Below, piece by piece: positions 1-8,726 of a DNA stretch of 64,000 nucleotides. Source of the DNA: Fimbriimonadaceae bacterium (GTDB lineage: Bacteria; Armatimonadota; Fimbriimonadia; Fimbriimonadales; Fimbriimonadaceae). A program made the translations under genes and the position numbers. The notes beneath the pieces are model-generated. The model did not search any database and had not been told where the DNA came from. It was given only the letters and a program-made list of their open reading frames with translations. The stretch lies in the NCBI GenBank assembly GCA_019187105.1, contig JABAQM010000001.1, positions 62,001-126,000 on the forward strand, written 5' to 3'. Every line of letters begins with the position of its first letter. Position 1 is the stretch's first letter.

Positions 1-479
1 ATCGATTTGCTTACCAAATGGGTCCGCGGCGCGATGATGCCGAAGATATCACTCAGGAAGTCTTCGTGCGCGCTTATCAGAACCTGGACCGCTATCGCGA
101 CGAGGCGAAGTTCACGACCTGGCTTCTCAGGATCGCGACAAACCTTTGCACCGACCGGGCGAGAATGACCCAACGCAGGCAGGCTCTCGAGCAACAGGAA
201 GCGGCGGGAGCGCTCGATTGGATGACCAAGGGCGACTTTGAAGATCCAATTGCCAACCTTGACAGCGAACGGCGGCTTATCGCTTTGAGAAAAGCCCTGA
301 ACGCTCTACCAGTCCATCACCGTACGATGATTATCCTGAGAGATATCGAAGAGCGCGATTACGAGGATATTGCCAGTATCGTAGGGTGCTCGGTAGGTGG
401 GGCAAAGCTCCGCGTTCTACGGGCAAGAAGGGCATTAAGAGACCGCATAGCCCCCTTACTTGGGGAGGATGCAAAGTGA
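1..479 (+). CDS. ECF-type RNA polymerase sigma factor (5' partial)
   Basis: A sigma-70 family regulator that would direct RNA polymerase to a small regulon. The reading frame is open to the window edge, so the N-terminus is missing. The visible part starts inside region 2, with the typical DDAEDITQEVFVRAY helix followed by TWLLRIATNLCTDRAR. Region 4 follows, with the helix-turn-helix around DYEDIASIVGCSVGGAKLRVLRARRALRD. The stop codon overlaps the GTG start of the next gene by four bases, and that gene encodes a membrane protein with anti-sigma layout, so the two are probably co-expressed antagonists. The target regulon is unknown. Confidence 0.88.
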   Translation, partial: RFAYQMGPRRDDAEDITQEVFVRAYQNLDRYRDEAKFTTWLLRIATNLCTDRARMTQRRQALEQQEAAGALDWMTKGDFEDPIANLDSERRLIALRKALNALPVHHRTMIILRDIEERDYEDIASIVGCSVGGAKLRVLRARRALRDRIAPLLGEDAK

Positions 480-1195
480 AGCAACACGAAATGGATGAAC
501 TGCTGACGGCGGCATTTGAGGGCGAAACGGCCGGCGTCTCGTCGGAGGTGACCAGGCTGCGCGCCGTGAAGTCCGATCTGTTACGACTTAAGACGGAATT
601 GCCAGAGTGCCAGCTCTCGACGGAGCGGATGCGCGATGCGATCTTGAACGCTGGCATCAAGCCCAAGCGAAGCTACTGGAACTGGCTTGCGCCGGCAAGC
701 GCCGTTACCGCATGCTTGGCGTTTGTGATGATCTTTCGAAGCGGAAGCGAGAGCGTTCGCGGTGCAGAGGATATCGCCAAGGCCGTTCCGCCCATCTTTG
801 AGAAGCCTGTGAGCGACACCGCAGATTCGAATCCGAGCACGCCTTCCATCGCGAAATCTTCTTCGAAGCCGATCGAGGAGATCGTGGTCGCCAGCAAGTC
901 TTCGCCCAAGCCGAAGGCGGCGGTAAAGCGGGTAGCGGTTCGCGACAAATCAGCGGATGCCAATTCGGAACGAAAGTCTGGAACATCGTCAAGCATGGCT
1001 TTGGCCCAAACAACTCCCAAAGCCGAGTCCACTGAAGCTGCCACGGACACGATGGTCGCGACCACAGCCTTGGGACCCTGGGACAAGGCAGAAGAGCCCG
1101 GCGTCATCGTGATCGACACTCAGGAAGATCTGAATACAGGCGCCAATCGCGCAAGTGAGGTTGCGACTCCAAGCAATGTCGTTATCAGCGGTTAG
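476..1195 (+). CDS. putative membrane-anchored anti-sigma factor
   Basis: A 239-residue protein read from GTG at 476, which overlaps the sigma-factor stop as GTGA and has GGGGAGG 7 nt upstream. An N-terminal helical region of about 65 residues starts VKQHEMDELLTAAFEGE, as expected for a cytoplasmic sigma-binding domain. One membrane helix follows (NWLAPASAVTACLAFVMIF), then a long Ser/Lys/Thr-rich, probably extracytoplasmic tail. I do not see the His-Cys-Cys zinc motif of ZAS anti-sigma factors. The role rests on gene order and topology rather than on a recognised domain. Confidence 0.6.
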   Translation: MKQHEMDELLTAAFEGETAGVSSEVTRLRAVKSDLLRLKTELPECQLSTERMRDAILNAGIKPKRSYWNWLAPASAVTACLAFVMIFRSGSESVRGAEDIAKAVPPIFEKPVSDTADSNPSTPSIAKSSSKPIEEIVVASKSSPKPKAAVKRVAVRDKSADANSERKSGTSSSMALAQTTPKAESTEAATDTMVATTALGPWDKAEEPGVIVIDTQEDLNTGANRASEVATPSNVVISG

Positions 1196-2204
1196 TCTCA
1201 CCATCGTCAGTGGCCTGTTAACGGCTATGGGGCCGCAACAGGCGGTCAGCGATTCCGTGCTGTCTAAGGTCAAATCCTCGGTTGCCGTTCTATATTCGGA
1301 GGGCCGACCGGTTGGGTCTGCAGCACTGATCGATAGCCGCGGCTATTTTGTGTCGCACCGCTCCACGCTGCCGACGTCTCCAATTATCACCGCGAAAATG
1401 GGAGGCGGACAGCTCTTGGCGCTTGTACTACGGAGCATCGATCAGACCACGCAACTGGTTTTACTTGAGGCGCAAGCCTGGAATGCTGCCGCTTTTGGCG
1501 CACGGCCAGTCGAGCTATCCGATGGCAAAGGCCTTGCCGGCAAGCAGCTGATCGCTTCGGTCGGTGAGTCCTGGCTTATGGGGCAGTACATCGCCGGCGA
1601 CCGCGTCGGAGTCATGCAGCCGACACAACGGTACGCACCGCTGTCGGAAGTGCGCTTCGAGCAGCCTTCCCTCAAGATCGGAGGCGGACTTCTCTTCAGT
1701 GATCAAGGGAAGTTTGTGGGTGTCCTGAGCGCCACAGTAGCACCCGTTGAGCCGAGAGAAGGGCTCGGTGGCGGGGGATCGTCATCCAAATCAGGCGGGT
1801 CGGGCGGCGCCGGGCTCATGCGCGATTTCGCGTCCCTCAATTACGGCCCGCGCGGATTGACGGTGGCCTACGCCGTCGGCACAGAGATTCTGAATCGTGT
1901 TGTCGACGGATTCAAATCTCCAGAAAGGAAAGTGCTGCATCCGACGATTGGCGCCTTCTTCAAGGAGGGAGCCTCCGGCGGTGCTTTGATTGTCAGTGTT
2001 TCGCCGGGTTCGGCAGCCGAAGCGGCTGGGCTTCTCGCCGATGATGTGGTGGTTTCGGTAAACGGTGAAGATGTGAAGGACCACGTCGAATTCGCCCTGG
2101 TTCTCTTCAGACAGCAGATCGGCGCCACGATCAAGCTCGGCGTTAAGCGCGGAGAAAAACTTCTGCGCCTGACACTGACGGTTGCTGGAAAGGAACAGAG
2201 TTAG
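1155..2204 (+). CDS. HtrA-like trypsin-fold protein with PDZ domain, catalytic triad lost
   Basis: An exported or membrane-anchored protein of up to 349 residues. It has an N-terminal hydrophobic segment (about 8-25), a trypsin-like double barrel (about 36-195), a Gly/Ser-rich linker and a C-terminal PDZ domain (about 265-345, with SVSPGSAAEAAGLLADDVVVSVNG). Aligned by eye to DegP, the His position is Ser70, the Asp position is Gln100, and the GNSGG loop reads KIGGG, so the nucleophile is Gly176. It should therefore bind rather than cleave. The GTG start at 1155 gives a basic n-region; ATG 1176 is the alternative. Either overlaps the anti-sigma gene, so it may sense misfolded envelope proteins for the sigma/anti-sigma pair. 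That role is inferred. Confidence 0.75.
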   Translation: MRLRLQAMSLSAVSLTIVSGLLTAMGPQQAVSDSVLSKVKSSVAVLYSEGRPVGSAALIDSRGYFVSHRSTLPTSPIITAKMGGGQLLALVLRSIDQTTQLVLLEAQAWNAAAFGARPVELSDGKGLAGKQLIASVGESWLMGQYIAGDRVGVMQPTQRYAPLSEVRFEQPSLKIGGGLLFSDQGKFVGVLSATVAPVEPREGLGGGGSSSKSGGSGGAGLMRDFASLNYGPRGLTVAYAVGTEILNRVVDGFKSPERKVLHPTIGAFFKEGASGGALIVSVSPGSAAEAAGLLADDVVVSVNGEDVKDHVEFALVLFRQQIGATIKLGVKRGEKLLRLTLTVAGKEQS

Positions 2205-3343
2205 CGCTTCCGGCTTTCACTACCCCAAAGGCTCCCACTGCCTAGCTCCAATCTCCAGGCATCCCGCCAGACATGCACATCGGCCGGCTGGATAATCGGC
2301 CGTGGCTCTCGTTCCTTTGCAGGGGGCAACGGGGGACAGGCCCGCGCGGGGTGGTCAAGATACCAGTAGGCCACGCTTGCCAGTTCCAGCGTGAGCACGT
2401 TCGCGTGGCCGTGTTCGATCGAGGCTCTGAGGCTCTTACGGAACCGGATCGGGTCTTCCAGGTGGAACCGGTAGCAGTGGGTGCGACCGAGCCATCCAAA
2501 TCGTGGGTCCGAGTTCCCGTTCCCCGGCGCACGCGCGGTTCCGAAATAGGGGTGCTGATAGACTTCATCGGGGCTCCATGACTGGTTGAAATAGTCCTCG
2601 GTTCCGGTGCCATGTAGTGAAAACGGCCACGGCTCGCCGTCGACGCAGAACATGTCGTCCCCCTCGCCATACCACATCGGACTTGGGCAGTTGACGTAGT
2701 AGTTAATGCCAACGAAGTGCCCTTTGCCCTCCGCTTCGCAGAAGACGTAGTTATTGGCGTCGGTCGGGTTCTTCGGTGCCTCTCCGAGCGTCGACCATTC
2801 ATTCTCCCGATCTCCGTCGCTCGATTCGGGGAGGGTTAGCTCCTGCCGGTATCCGGCATGGAAGTAAGCCTCGTCGTGACTCGGCAGCTGCTCGTAATCC
2901 ACGTAGTAATAGAAGGCATCGACGGGCAGGTCAGACTCGTTGGTGAGCGTTAGGCGGGCTCCGGTTCGAAACGGCATGCGGAAGTAACACACCAAGGCGT
3001 TTCCGTCCCGGGGCGCGGCTGCCAGCGGCAGGGAAGCAAAGACGTACTTCTCGCCCCATCCCTGACCGAAAAAGTCCCCAATCGGAGATTCGACGCTAGG
3101 CTCGGCACTTCCGTCCCAATACATCCGCAGAACCAGGTTGCGTCGAGCCAGCGGGTCCTTTGAAGAGAAGGTGATCCATATATGCGTGATGGCGCCGGCG
3201 CCGTTCATTTCCGCCAGCGTGGCCTCGGAGCCTGCGGAGATCTTGATGTAGTCGGCATTGCCGCCGGTCCGGTCGAAGCTGCTGATTCGGTGCGACGTCG
3301 CCTGGGAGAGGCGGGTTAGTGATGCGAGCAAGCCGTGGGACAT
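2201..3343 (-). CDS. DUF2961 / GH172-like protein
   Basis: A 380-residue protein of the DUF2961 family, now linked to glycoside hydrolase family 172 (enzymes acting on furanosides such as fructofuranose or arabinofuranose). Family features include the N-terminal SSFDRTGGNADY segment, the ITHIWITFSSKDPL strand, PIGDFFGQGWGEKY, the aromatic FYYYVDYEQL and the central GTGTEDYFNQSW motif. I see no signal peptide, so it may be cytoplasmic or the start may be misplaced. Its stop overlaps the stop of the convergent pseudo-HtrA gene by four bases. It is divergent from pilT across a 51-nt gap. The substrate cannot be assigned from sequence. Confidence 0.8.
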   Translation of the reverse strand: MSHGLLASLTRLSQATSHRISSFDRTGGNADYIKISAGSEATLAEMNGAGAITHIWITFSSKDPLARRNLVLRMYWDGSAEPSVESPIGDFFGQGWGEKYVFASLPLAAAPRDGNALVCYFRMPFRTGARLTLTNESDLPVDAFYYYVDYEQLPSHDEAYFHAGYRQELTLPESSDGDRENEWSTLGEAPKNPTDANNYVFCEAEGKGHFVGINYYVNCPSPMWYGEGDDMFCVDGEPWPFSLHGTGTEDYFNQSWSPDEVYQHPYFGTARAPGNGNSDPRFGWLGRTHCYRFHLEDPIRFRKSLRASIEHGHANVLTLELASVAYWYLDHPARACPPLPPAKEREPRPIIQPADVHVWRDAWRLELGSGSLWGSESRKR

Positions 3344-3382
3344 GGGAGCAAGGGTTTTACCACGCGATCAGCGCCCTCGGGA

Positions 3383-3388
3383 TAGAAT
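3383..3388 (+). promoter_or_regulatory. TANNNT -10-like hexamer before pilT
   Basis: TAGAAT ends 6 nt before the pilT ATG with no Shine-Dalgarno sequence between them. This is the spacing expected of a leaderless promoter. I see no clear -35 element. Confidence 0.4.
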
Positions 3389-3394
3389 GCCCCC

Positions 3395-4492
3395 ATGCCC
3401 GTCGTTCTCGACGACCTCTTGCGGGACCTCGTCTCGCGCGATGCGACCGATCTCCACCTGAAGGCAAACAACCCACCACTCATGCGGATACGGGGCGACA
3501 TTGAGCGCTCGGAGTACCCGCCGCTGCCCAAGGAAGAGATGGAGCGGATGCTGGCATCGATTCTCAAGCCGGACCAGATCGAAAAGCTCAAAAGCTACAA
3601 GGAGCTCGACCTGTCCTATTTCGTCCAGGGGCTAGCCCGATTCCGCGTGAACATGTACTGGCAGAGAGGATCGGTTGGGGCCGTGTTCCGGGTGATCCCC
3701 TATAAGATCCGAACGATCGACGAGCTCGGCATGCCGCAGGTAACGAAGCAGATTTCGTTGCTGCCGCGTGGCTTGGTCTTGGTCACCGGTCCAACGGGAA
3801 GCGGCAAGTCGACAAGCCTTGCCGCGATGATCCATCACATCAACATTACGAAGCGGTGCCACATCATGACGATCGAGGATCCGATCGAATACGTGCACCC
3901 CGACAACATCGCGATCATCAATCAACGAGAGCTTCACACGGACACCCATTCGTTCGCCGACGCTCTTCGCCACGTCATGCGGCAGAATCCGGACGTCATC
4001 CTTGTCGGCGAAATGCGCGACCTGGAGACCATCCAGCTCGCCATCACTGCTGCGGAAACGGGCCACTTGGTCATGTCCACCGTTCACACGGTTGACGCCG
4101 CTCAAACGATCGACCGGATCGTTGACGTTTTCGACCCGGAACAGCAGGAACAGATTCGAACGCAGCTTTCGGTCACCCTCCAAGCCGTTATTTCTCAGAC
4201 TCTGCTGCCGACCATGGATGGCCAGGGCCGGGTTGCGGCATACGAGGTGATGGTCGCCACGCCGTCGATTCGCACGCTGGTGCGCGATGGCAAGACCCAC
4301 CAGCTTTACATGGACATTCAGACCGGCGGTGAGCTTGGAATGCAGACGCTCGACGGGCACCTCTTGCAGCTCTGTAAAGACGGGAAAATCGACTATGAAC
4401 ATGCGCTGTCCAAATGCAGCAACATCCAGGAATTCGAACGAAGAGCCATCAATATGGGTTTGACCACAGGAGCAGCCAATGTCGCGCATTGA
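3395..4492 (+). CDS. pilT: PilT-type twitching motility ATPase (first copy)
   Basis: A hexameric AAA+ motor that depolymerises type IV pili at the inner-membrane base; 365 residues, normal for PilT. The N-terminal PAS-like domain spans about 1-110. The Walker A motif GPTGSGKST is at 132-140, the Asp box near EDPIEYVH (161-168), and a PilT-type Walker B with VILVGEMRDLET at 201-212. The His box lies around TAAETGHLVMSTVHT. The ATG lies 6 nt after a TAGAAT hexamer. Its end overlaps the second pilT-like gene by 14 nt. No pilus subunit, pilB or pilC gene is in the window, so its partners are elsewhere. Confidence 0.93.
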   Translation: MPVVLDDLLRDLVSRDATDLHLKANNPPLMRIRGDIERSEYPPLPKEEMERMLASILKPDQIEKLKSYKELDLSYFVQGLARFRVNMYWQRGSVGAVFRVIPYKIRTIDELGMPQVTKQISLLPRGLVLVTGPTGSGKSTSLAAMIHHINITKRCHIMTIEDPIEYVHPDNIAIINQRELHTDTHSFADALRHVMRQNPDVILVGEMRDLETIQLAITAAETGHLVMSTVHTVDAAQTIDRIVDVFDPEQQEQIRTQLSVTLQAVISQTLLPTMDGQGRVAAYEVMVATPSIRTLVRDGKTHQLYMDIQTGGELGMQTLDGHLLQLCKDGKIDYEHALSKCSNIQEFERRAINMGLTTGAANVAH

Positions 4493-5660
4493 AGCCCTCC
4501 TAAAGCGAACCGTCGAGCTGCAGGGGTCGGACCTTCACCTAAAGACGGACACCGGCAAAATCTACGTCCGCATCTTTGGAGATTTGCAGCCCCTGGAAGA
4601 TGAGGTGCCGTTCTCGGATGCGGATTTTCGACGCGAACTCAAGCTGATTCTCAATCCTCATCAGCTCGATCGGTTCGAAAAGGAGCTGGAACTCGACTTT
4701 GCATACGAGCTTAAGGGCATATCCCGCTTCCGCGGCAATCTGTACATCCAGCGGCAGCATGCTCAGGCCGCATTCCGGGTCATCCCCTACGAGATCCAGT
4801 CGATGGAGGACCTCCATCTGCCTGCAGCAACCTTCGACTTTATCGAGCGGCCCCGCGGCTTGGTCCTGGTAACAGGCCCCGCCGGCTCAGGGAAGTCGAC
4901 CACGCTGGCGGCCATGATCGACCGGATAAACCGGACCCAGAAACTGCATATTATCACCGTCGAAGACCCAACGGAGTTTGTCCACGACGACCATGTTGCC
5001 CTGATCAACCAGCGGGAATTGGACGTCGACACCAATTCCTTCGCGAACGCACTGAAACACGTGCTGAGGCAAGACCCGGACGTCATTCTCGTCGGTGAGA
5101 TGCGCGACTTGGAGACGATCCACCTTGCCATCACGGCTGCGGAAACGGGCCACCTCGTTTTCGCAACGCTCCACACCGTCGACTCCGTCCAAACGGTGGA
5201 TCGAGTGATCGACGTGTTCCCAATCCATACGCAGCAGCAGATTCGCATGCAGCTCAGTGTTAACCTCGTTGGCGTCGTTTCACAAACGCTGGTGCGGCGG
5301 TCGGACAACCGAGGACGCATTGCCGCCTTCGATGTCATGGTGGCTACCCCAGCGATTCGCAATCTCATTCGCGAGAACAAGAGCTTCCAAATCGGATCCA
5401 TCATCCAGACCGGGTCTCGGCAGAAAATGAACACGCTCGACCAGTCGCTGGCGAAGCTCGTGGAGCGGAGGCTCGTAACGCGGGAGGATGCCCGGTCGAA
5501 GGCGAAGGATCCGAACGAGTTCGATCGCCTGCTCCACCTTTCCGCCGAGGGCCAAGTGGCTCACATCGGAGAAGGCGAGGAACCCTTCAGCGCAACCGGA
5601 CAGCCGCCGCAGTCTGCTGTACGCGGACAGCCGAATCGGCCAGGCTATCGCAAAGAGTAG
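4479..5660 (+). CDS. PilT-type twitching motility ATPase (second copy)
   Basis: A 393-residue paralogue of the preceding protein with the same order of parts: an N-terminal domain, Walker A GPAGSGKST at 133-141, the EDPTEFVH Asp box, Walker B with VILVGEMRDLET and the TAAETGHLVFATLHT His box. It starts inside the end of the first pilT gene (14-nt overlap), so the two are translationally coupled. It carries an additional polar C-terminal tail of about 40 residues (HIGEGEEPFSATGQPPQSA region). It may be a PilU-like auxiliary retraction motor or form mixed hexamers with the first copy. The assignment as an ATPase is firm; the PilU role is inference. Confidence 0.9.
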   Translation: MSRIEALLKRTVELQGSDLHLKTDTGKIYVRIFGDLQPLEDEVPFSDADFRRELKLILNPHQLDRFEKELELDFAYELKGISRFRGNLYIQRQHAQAAFRVIPYEIQSMEDLHLPAATFDFIERPRGLVLVTGPAGSGKSTTLAAMIDRINRTQKLHIITVEDPTEFVHDDHVALINQRELDVDTNSFANALKHVLRQDPDVILVGEMRDLETIHLAITAAETGHLVFATLHTVDSVQTVDRVIDVFPIHTQQQIRMQLSVNLVGVVSQTLVRRSDNRGRIAAFDVMVATPAIRNLIRENKSFQIGSIIQTGSRQKMNTLDQSLAKLVERRLVTREDARSKAKDPNEFDRLLHLSAEGQVAHIGEGEEPFSATGQPPQSAVRGQPNRPGYRKE

Positions 5661-5668
5661 CGGCCCAG

Positions 5669-5674
5669 TACACT
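5669..5674 (+). promoter_or_regulatory. TANNNT -10-like hexamer before ubiA
   Basis: TACACT ends 7 nt before the ATG of the prenyltransferase gene. There is no Shine-Dalgarno sequence, consistent with a leaderless transcript starting the five-gene run. Confidence 0.35.
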
Positions 5675-5681
5675 CTTAGCA

Positions 5682-6572
5682 ATGGCGACGGCTGCGCGAG
5701 GTTGGCACGGCTTGCGCGTGTACCTCGAAATGATCAAGATCGAGCACTCGATCTTTGCCCTGCCGTTTGCGATGATCGGCATGGTATGGGGGTCGCTTGA
5801 CCGCTTCGGTCGCGTGTTTCCCACCTGGCCAATATTCGCTTGGATCGTGCTTGCGATGGTGAGCTGCCGGAGTGCTGCTATGGCGTTCAATCGCATCGCG
5901 GACCGCCACATCGACGCCTTAAATCCGCGGACTAGCATTCGAGCGATACCCGCCGGCTTGATAAGCCTTGGCACCGCCAACGCCTACTTTTGGATAAGCA
6001 TCGCCTTGTTCGTTCTCGCGGCCGCGATGCTCAACCCCCTTACCCTGGCGCTAAGCCCAATCGCGCTCGTGGTCACCCTTGGATACTCGCTGACAAAACG
6101 CTTCACCCCCGCCTGCCATTTCGTCCTTGGCTTGAGCCTGGGAATCGCGCCTGCTGCAGCCTACATCGCAGTAACGGGAGTACTCCAGCCCGCCATCCTT
6201 GCCGTCGTAGGAGCCGTGCTGTGCTGGACCGCCGGATTCGACGTCATCTACAGCCTCCAGGATGAAGACTTTGATCGGGAGCATCGCCTGAGATCACTAC
6301 CGGAGACCGTCGGCAAAGCAAGGGCCCTGACCATCTCTCGTGCATTGCATAGCGTTTCGGTCTGTCTCCTCGCGGTTGCCGGTTGGCTGGCCGGGGTAGG
6401 ACTTCTGTGGTACGTCGGCGTCTTCTTGGCGGCGGCGCTGCTCACTTACGAGCAAAGCTTGGTGAAGCCCAACGACCTAAGCCGCGTGAATCTCGCCTTC
6501 TTTACTCTTAATGGATTCGTTTCAATCGGGGTATTCGCCTTTGCGCTCGCCGATGCGCTGGGTCGTGGCTAG
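5682..6572 (+). CDS. UbiA-family aromatic prenyltransferase (menaquinone pathway candidate)
   Basis: A polytopic membrane enzyme of 296 residues that would attach a polyprenyl chain to an aromatic acid during quinone synthesis. The first Asp-rich motif reads NRIADRHID (70-78) followed by NPRTSIRAIPAG. The second is DVIYSLQDEDFDREHRLRSLP. Both bind Mg-diphosphate. The remaining sequence is a series of hydrophobic helices ending FFTLNGFVSIGVFAFALADAL. It is closest in style to UbiA/MqnP. In organisms using the futalosine route, MqnP performs this step, so it may serve menaquinone rather than ubiquinone. Two nucleotides separate it from the next gene. Confidence 0.85.
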   Translation: MATAARGWHGLRVYLEMIKIEHSIFALPFAMIGMVWGSLDRFGRVFPTWPIFAWIVLAMVSCRSAAMAFNRIADRHIDALNPRTSIRAIPAGLISLGTANAYFWISIALFVLAAAMLNPLTLALSPIALVVTLGYSLTKRFTPACHFVLGLSLGIAPAAAYIAVTGVLQPAILAVVGAVLCWTAGFDVIYSLQDEDFDREHRLRSLPETVGKARALTISRALHSVSVCLLAVAGWLAGVGLLWYVGVFLAAALLTYEQSLVKPNDLSRVNLAFFTLNGFVSIGVFAFALADALGRG

Positions 6573-6574
6573 CG

Positions 6575-7225
6575 GTGGAATCGGTCTTCGGTCGAACCAA
6601 TCAGGTCTTTCCTCAAGACTGGATCGCCCTTGCTGCGCCGTCCGATCCCGCACAGATCGAACCGTTGGTGGCGGCGGCGGTAGCCTTCGATAGCCCGATC
6701 GACATCACGAGCCAACCCGGGCTCTGGGGCCGCTACTTGGGGACGTCATCGCCTCCCTTGATGGCAATCGGCGGCGGAGACATCGCCCGGGCAACTTCGC
6801 CGAATCAAGCCTCAGATTTCATTCAGGCAAACTTGATCGAGCTCCTGTCGTCCATCGGTCGGCACTGCATCGAGTTCTTCTTCTTGCGAGTGATTCGAAA
6901 CTTGGAGGATTTCCAGATTGTCGGGGCTCTTGAGGCTCTCGAATCGGCCAGACACGATGGCCATATCAGGTACTTCGGGCTGGATGCTGCCCGCAACCCA
7001 AATGGAGCTCGTGCGACCTGGCAGCTCCACGATGCGTTCGAAGTCGTTTCCTTGGAGTGGGATCCCAGTAGCCACGACCCGTCAGGACTGGTTGGCATGG
7101 CGACCGACCGTCGAGTGGGCATCCTGACGACCGGTGGGGAACCTGGCGTCGGCTACGGCCAGAGCCGACTGAATGCCGTCCGATCGGTTGAGGAGATTCG
7201 GCGACTCGAGGTCGTGGCCACGTGA
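6575..7225 (+). CDS. truncated aldo/keto reductase-like protein
   Basis: A 216-residue protein with GTG start 2 nt after the ubiA stop. The middle resembles the central and C-terminal strands of the aldo/keto reductase barrel: LIELLSSIGRHCIEFFFLRVI, GALEALESARHDGHIRYFGLDA and FEVVSLEWDPSS match the usual IDLYLLH / L.EGKIRYIGVSN / VVQ.EYN elements. The first third of the barrel, which carries the Asp-Tyr-Lys-His tetrad, is not recognisable, so catalysis is doubtful. It ends with a GTGA overlap onto a small membrane-protein gene. It could be a divergent barrel with another role; I cannot assign a substrate. Confidence 0.55.
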   Translation: MESVFGRTNQVFPQDWIALAAPSDPAQIEPLVAAAVAFDSPIDITSQPGLWGRYLGTSSPPLMAIGGGDIARATSPNQASDFIQANLIELLSSIGRHCIEFFFLRVIRNLEDFQIVGALEALESARHDGHIRYFGLDAARNPNGARATWQLHDAFEVVSLEWDPSSHDPSGLVGMATDRRVGILTTGGEPGVGYGQSRLNAVRSVEEIRRLEVVAT

Positions 7226-7488
7226 ACGAGGCCTTCAAGCACTACTTGCTCTGGGCAGCGTTTCTCAGCTACCTCATGGCCCTGGTGGTGCGAGTCCGCA
7301 GCCGCAGCAAGACGGGTCCGACCCCCTTCCTGGCGGTCGGTTTTGCCGCCTTTGGGACGCTTGCCCTGGTCCTCCGAGCCGAGGGTCCGACATGGATCAC
7401 GGTTCTACTCGGAGCAATCTTGGCCGTCGCGCTGTTCTTCGACTTCGGGGTCCGCAGCGCGCGCCGGCCGGACACGAAGGAGCCATGA
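7222..7488 (+). CDS. small three-helix membrane protein
   Basis: An 88-residue protein starting at GTG within a four-base overlap. It has three predicted membrane segments (HYLLWAAFLSYLMALVV, FLAVGFAAFGTLALVL and WITVLLGAILAVALFFDFGV) separated by basic loops, and a charged C-terminus. I recognise no family. It sits between the aldo/keto reductase-like gene and an amine oxidase gene, with four-base overlaps on both sides. It is therefore almost certainly translated as part of this operon and may anchor or assist a neighbouring enzyme. Confidence 0.6.
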   Translation: MNEAFKHYLLWAAFLSYLMALVVRVRSRSKTGPTPFLAVGFAAFGTLALVLRAEGPTWITVLLGAILAVALFFDFGVRSARRPDTKEP

Positions 7489-8726
7489 AAGTACTCGTCA
7501 TTGGAGCCGGGGCGGCAGGACTGCGCGCGGCACATCTATTGCACGGGCAGGGCATCGACGTTGCCGTTGTGGAAGCCCGAGACCGCGTCGGCGGCCGCCT
7601 TCACACCATTAGGACACCGAATGGATATTGGGACGCCGGCGGAGAGTGGATCGACTCGGACCATCGGCGGGTCTTGGCTCTGATGAGCGAACTTGGCATC
7701 GGGTTGGAAACCACCGACACGATGGGTGGCTGGCTCAAGTTCGGGAGTGAAAGATGGTCGGAGGACGACCCGCCGGCAAGCATGCGCGAAGCAGAAGCGT
7801 CATTTCTCGACCTAGCCCATCGAGACAAGGACGATCCAACGGTAGTGGACCGCACCCTCGCTGATAGTCTTAATAGTGTCGTCGCATCAGCAGAGGGGAA
7901 GTGGTACGTGACGGCAAAGTATCGGTCCGACGAGGGGGAAGATCTGGATTTGGTCGGTTGGCGGTGCTGGCTCCAGGCTTATCGCTACTACGCCCAAAGG
8001 GAAGGTGGGGAAATGAGCCAGTACCGCGTTGCGGGAGGTGCCCAGGTGATCGCCGACCGCTTAGCAGAAGTCTTGCCCAGGGTTGACGTGGGCAGGCAAG
8101 TCCTGGGGATCGAACAGTCACCAGAAAGCGTCACGATCGGCTTTGATGATGGATCCAGCGAGACAGCAGACCTCGCCATAGTCACGTGTCCGCCTCCGAT
8201 CGTTGCCAAGTGGAACTGGATACCGGCTCTACCGACGATGGCTGCTTGGTCCAAGGCACGGATGGGATGCGCCGTAAAGGTTTCGCTGCACTATGAAACA
8301 AAGTTCTGGGTGGCCGATGGCTTTCCCGGCCGCCTGCTGGCCGACCGACCGTTTCAACAGCTCTGGGACAGTTCGCACGGGGACGCCAATGTCCTGCAAT
8401 TCTATGTTTGTGGGGGTGAAGGTCGGCGGTTGAAGGAGGGAACCACGGTGGTTGATGAGTGGCTTGAGGGAGCGGAGGAGGTGTTGCCTGGTGTTCGAAG
8501 CCGCCTCCGTGAATTCCGCATTCATGATTGGTGCTCGGACCCCTTTTCGCTTGGCGGCTTTAGTACGTGGGGAACGGAAGACGATACGGAGGTCAAGCCT
8601 TACTTGGCCCAGCCACACATGCGTGTTCACTTTGCCGGCGAGCACACGGCCACCTGGTGCGGCTTTATAGAAGGCGCGCTTGAAAGTGCGGAAAGAGTTG
8701 CACAGGAGGTCCTATGTCGATCCTAA
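7485..8726 (+). CDS. flavin-containing amine oxidoreductase
   Basis: A 413-residue FAD enzyme of the monoamine oxidase / polyamine oxidase superfamily. The N-terminal dinucleotide-binding fold reads VLVIGAGAAGLRAAHLL, followed by the family signature VVEARDRVGGRLHTI and GYWDAGGEWI. The C-terminal flavin motif is FAGEHTATWCGFIEGALESAERVA. The start is ATG 7485, in ATGA overlap with the preceding gene; an upstream in-frame extension reads through two other genes and is rejected. The substrate (amine, carotenoid-like or porphyrinogen) cannot be set from sequence. The downstream amidohydrolase overlaps by 13 nt, suggesting a shared catabolic route. Confidence 0.85.
   Translation: MKVLVIGAGAAGLRAAHLLHGQGIDVAVVEARDRVGGRLHTIRTPNGYWDAGGEWIDSDHRRVLALMSELGIGLETTDTMGGWLKFGSERWSEDDPPASMREAEASFLDLAHRDKDDPTVVDRTLADSLNSVVASAEGKWYVTAKYRSDEGEDLDLVGWRCWLQAYRYYAQREGGEMSQYRVAGGAQVIADRLAEVLPRVDVGRQVLGIEQSPESVTIGFDDGSSETADLAIVTCPPPIVAKWNWIPALPTMAAWSKARMGCAVKVSLHYETKFWVADGFPGRLLADRPFQQLWDSSHGDANVLQFYVCGGEGRRLKEGTTVVDEWLEGAEEVLPGVRSRLREFRIHDWCSDPFSLGGFSTWGTEDDTEVKPYLAQPHMRVHFAGEHTATWCGFIEGALESAERVAQEVLCRS

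Noticed and set aside
3632-4489. A 285-residue open frame on the minus strand
   Set aside because: It is antisense to pilT, whose Walker motifs prove the other strand.
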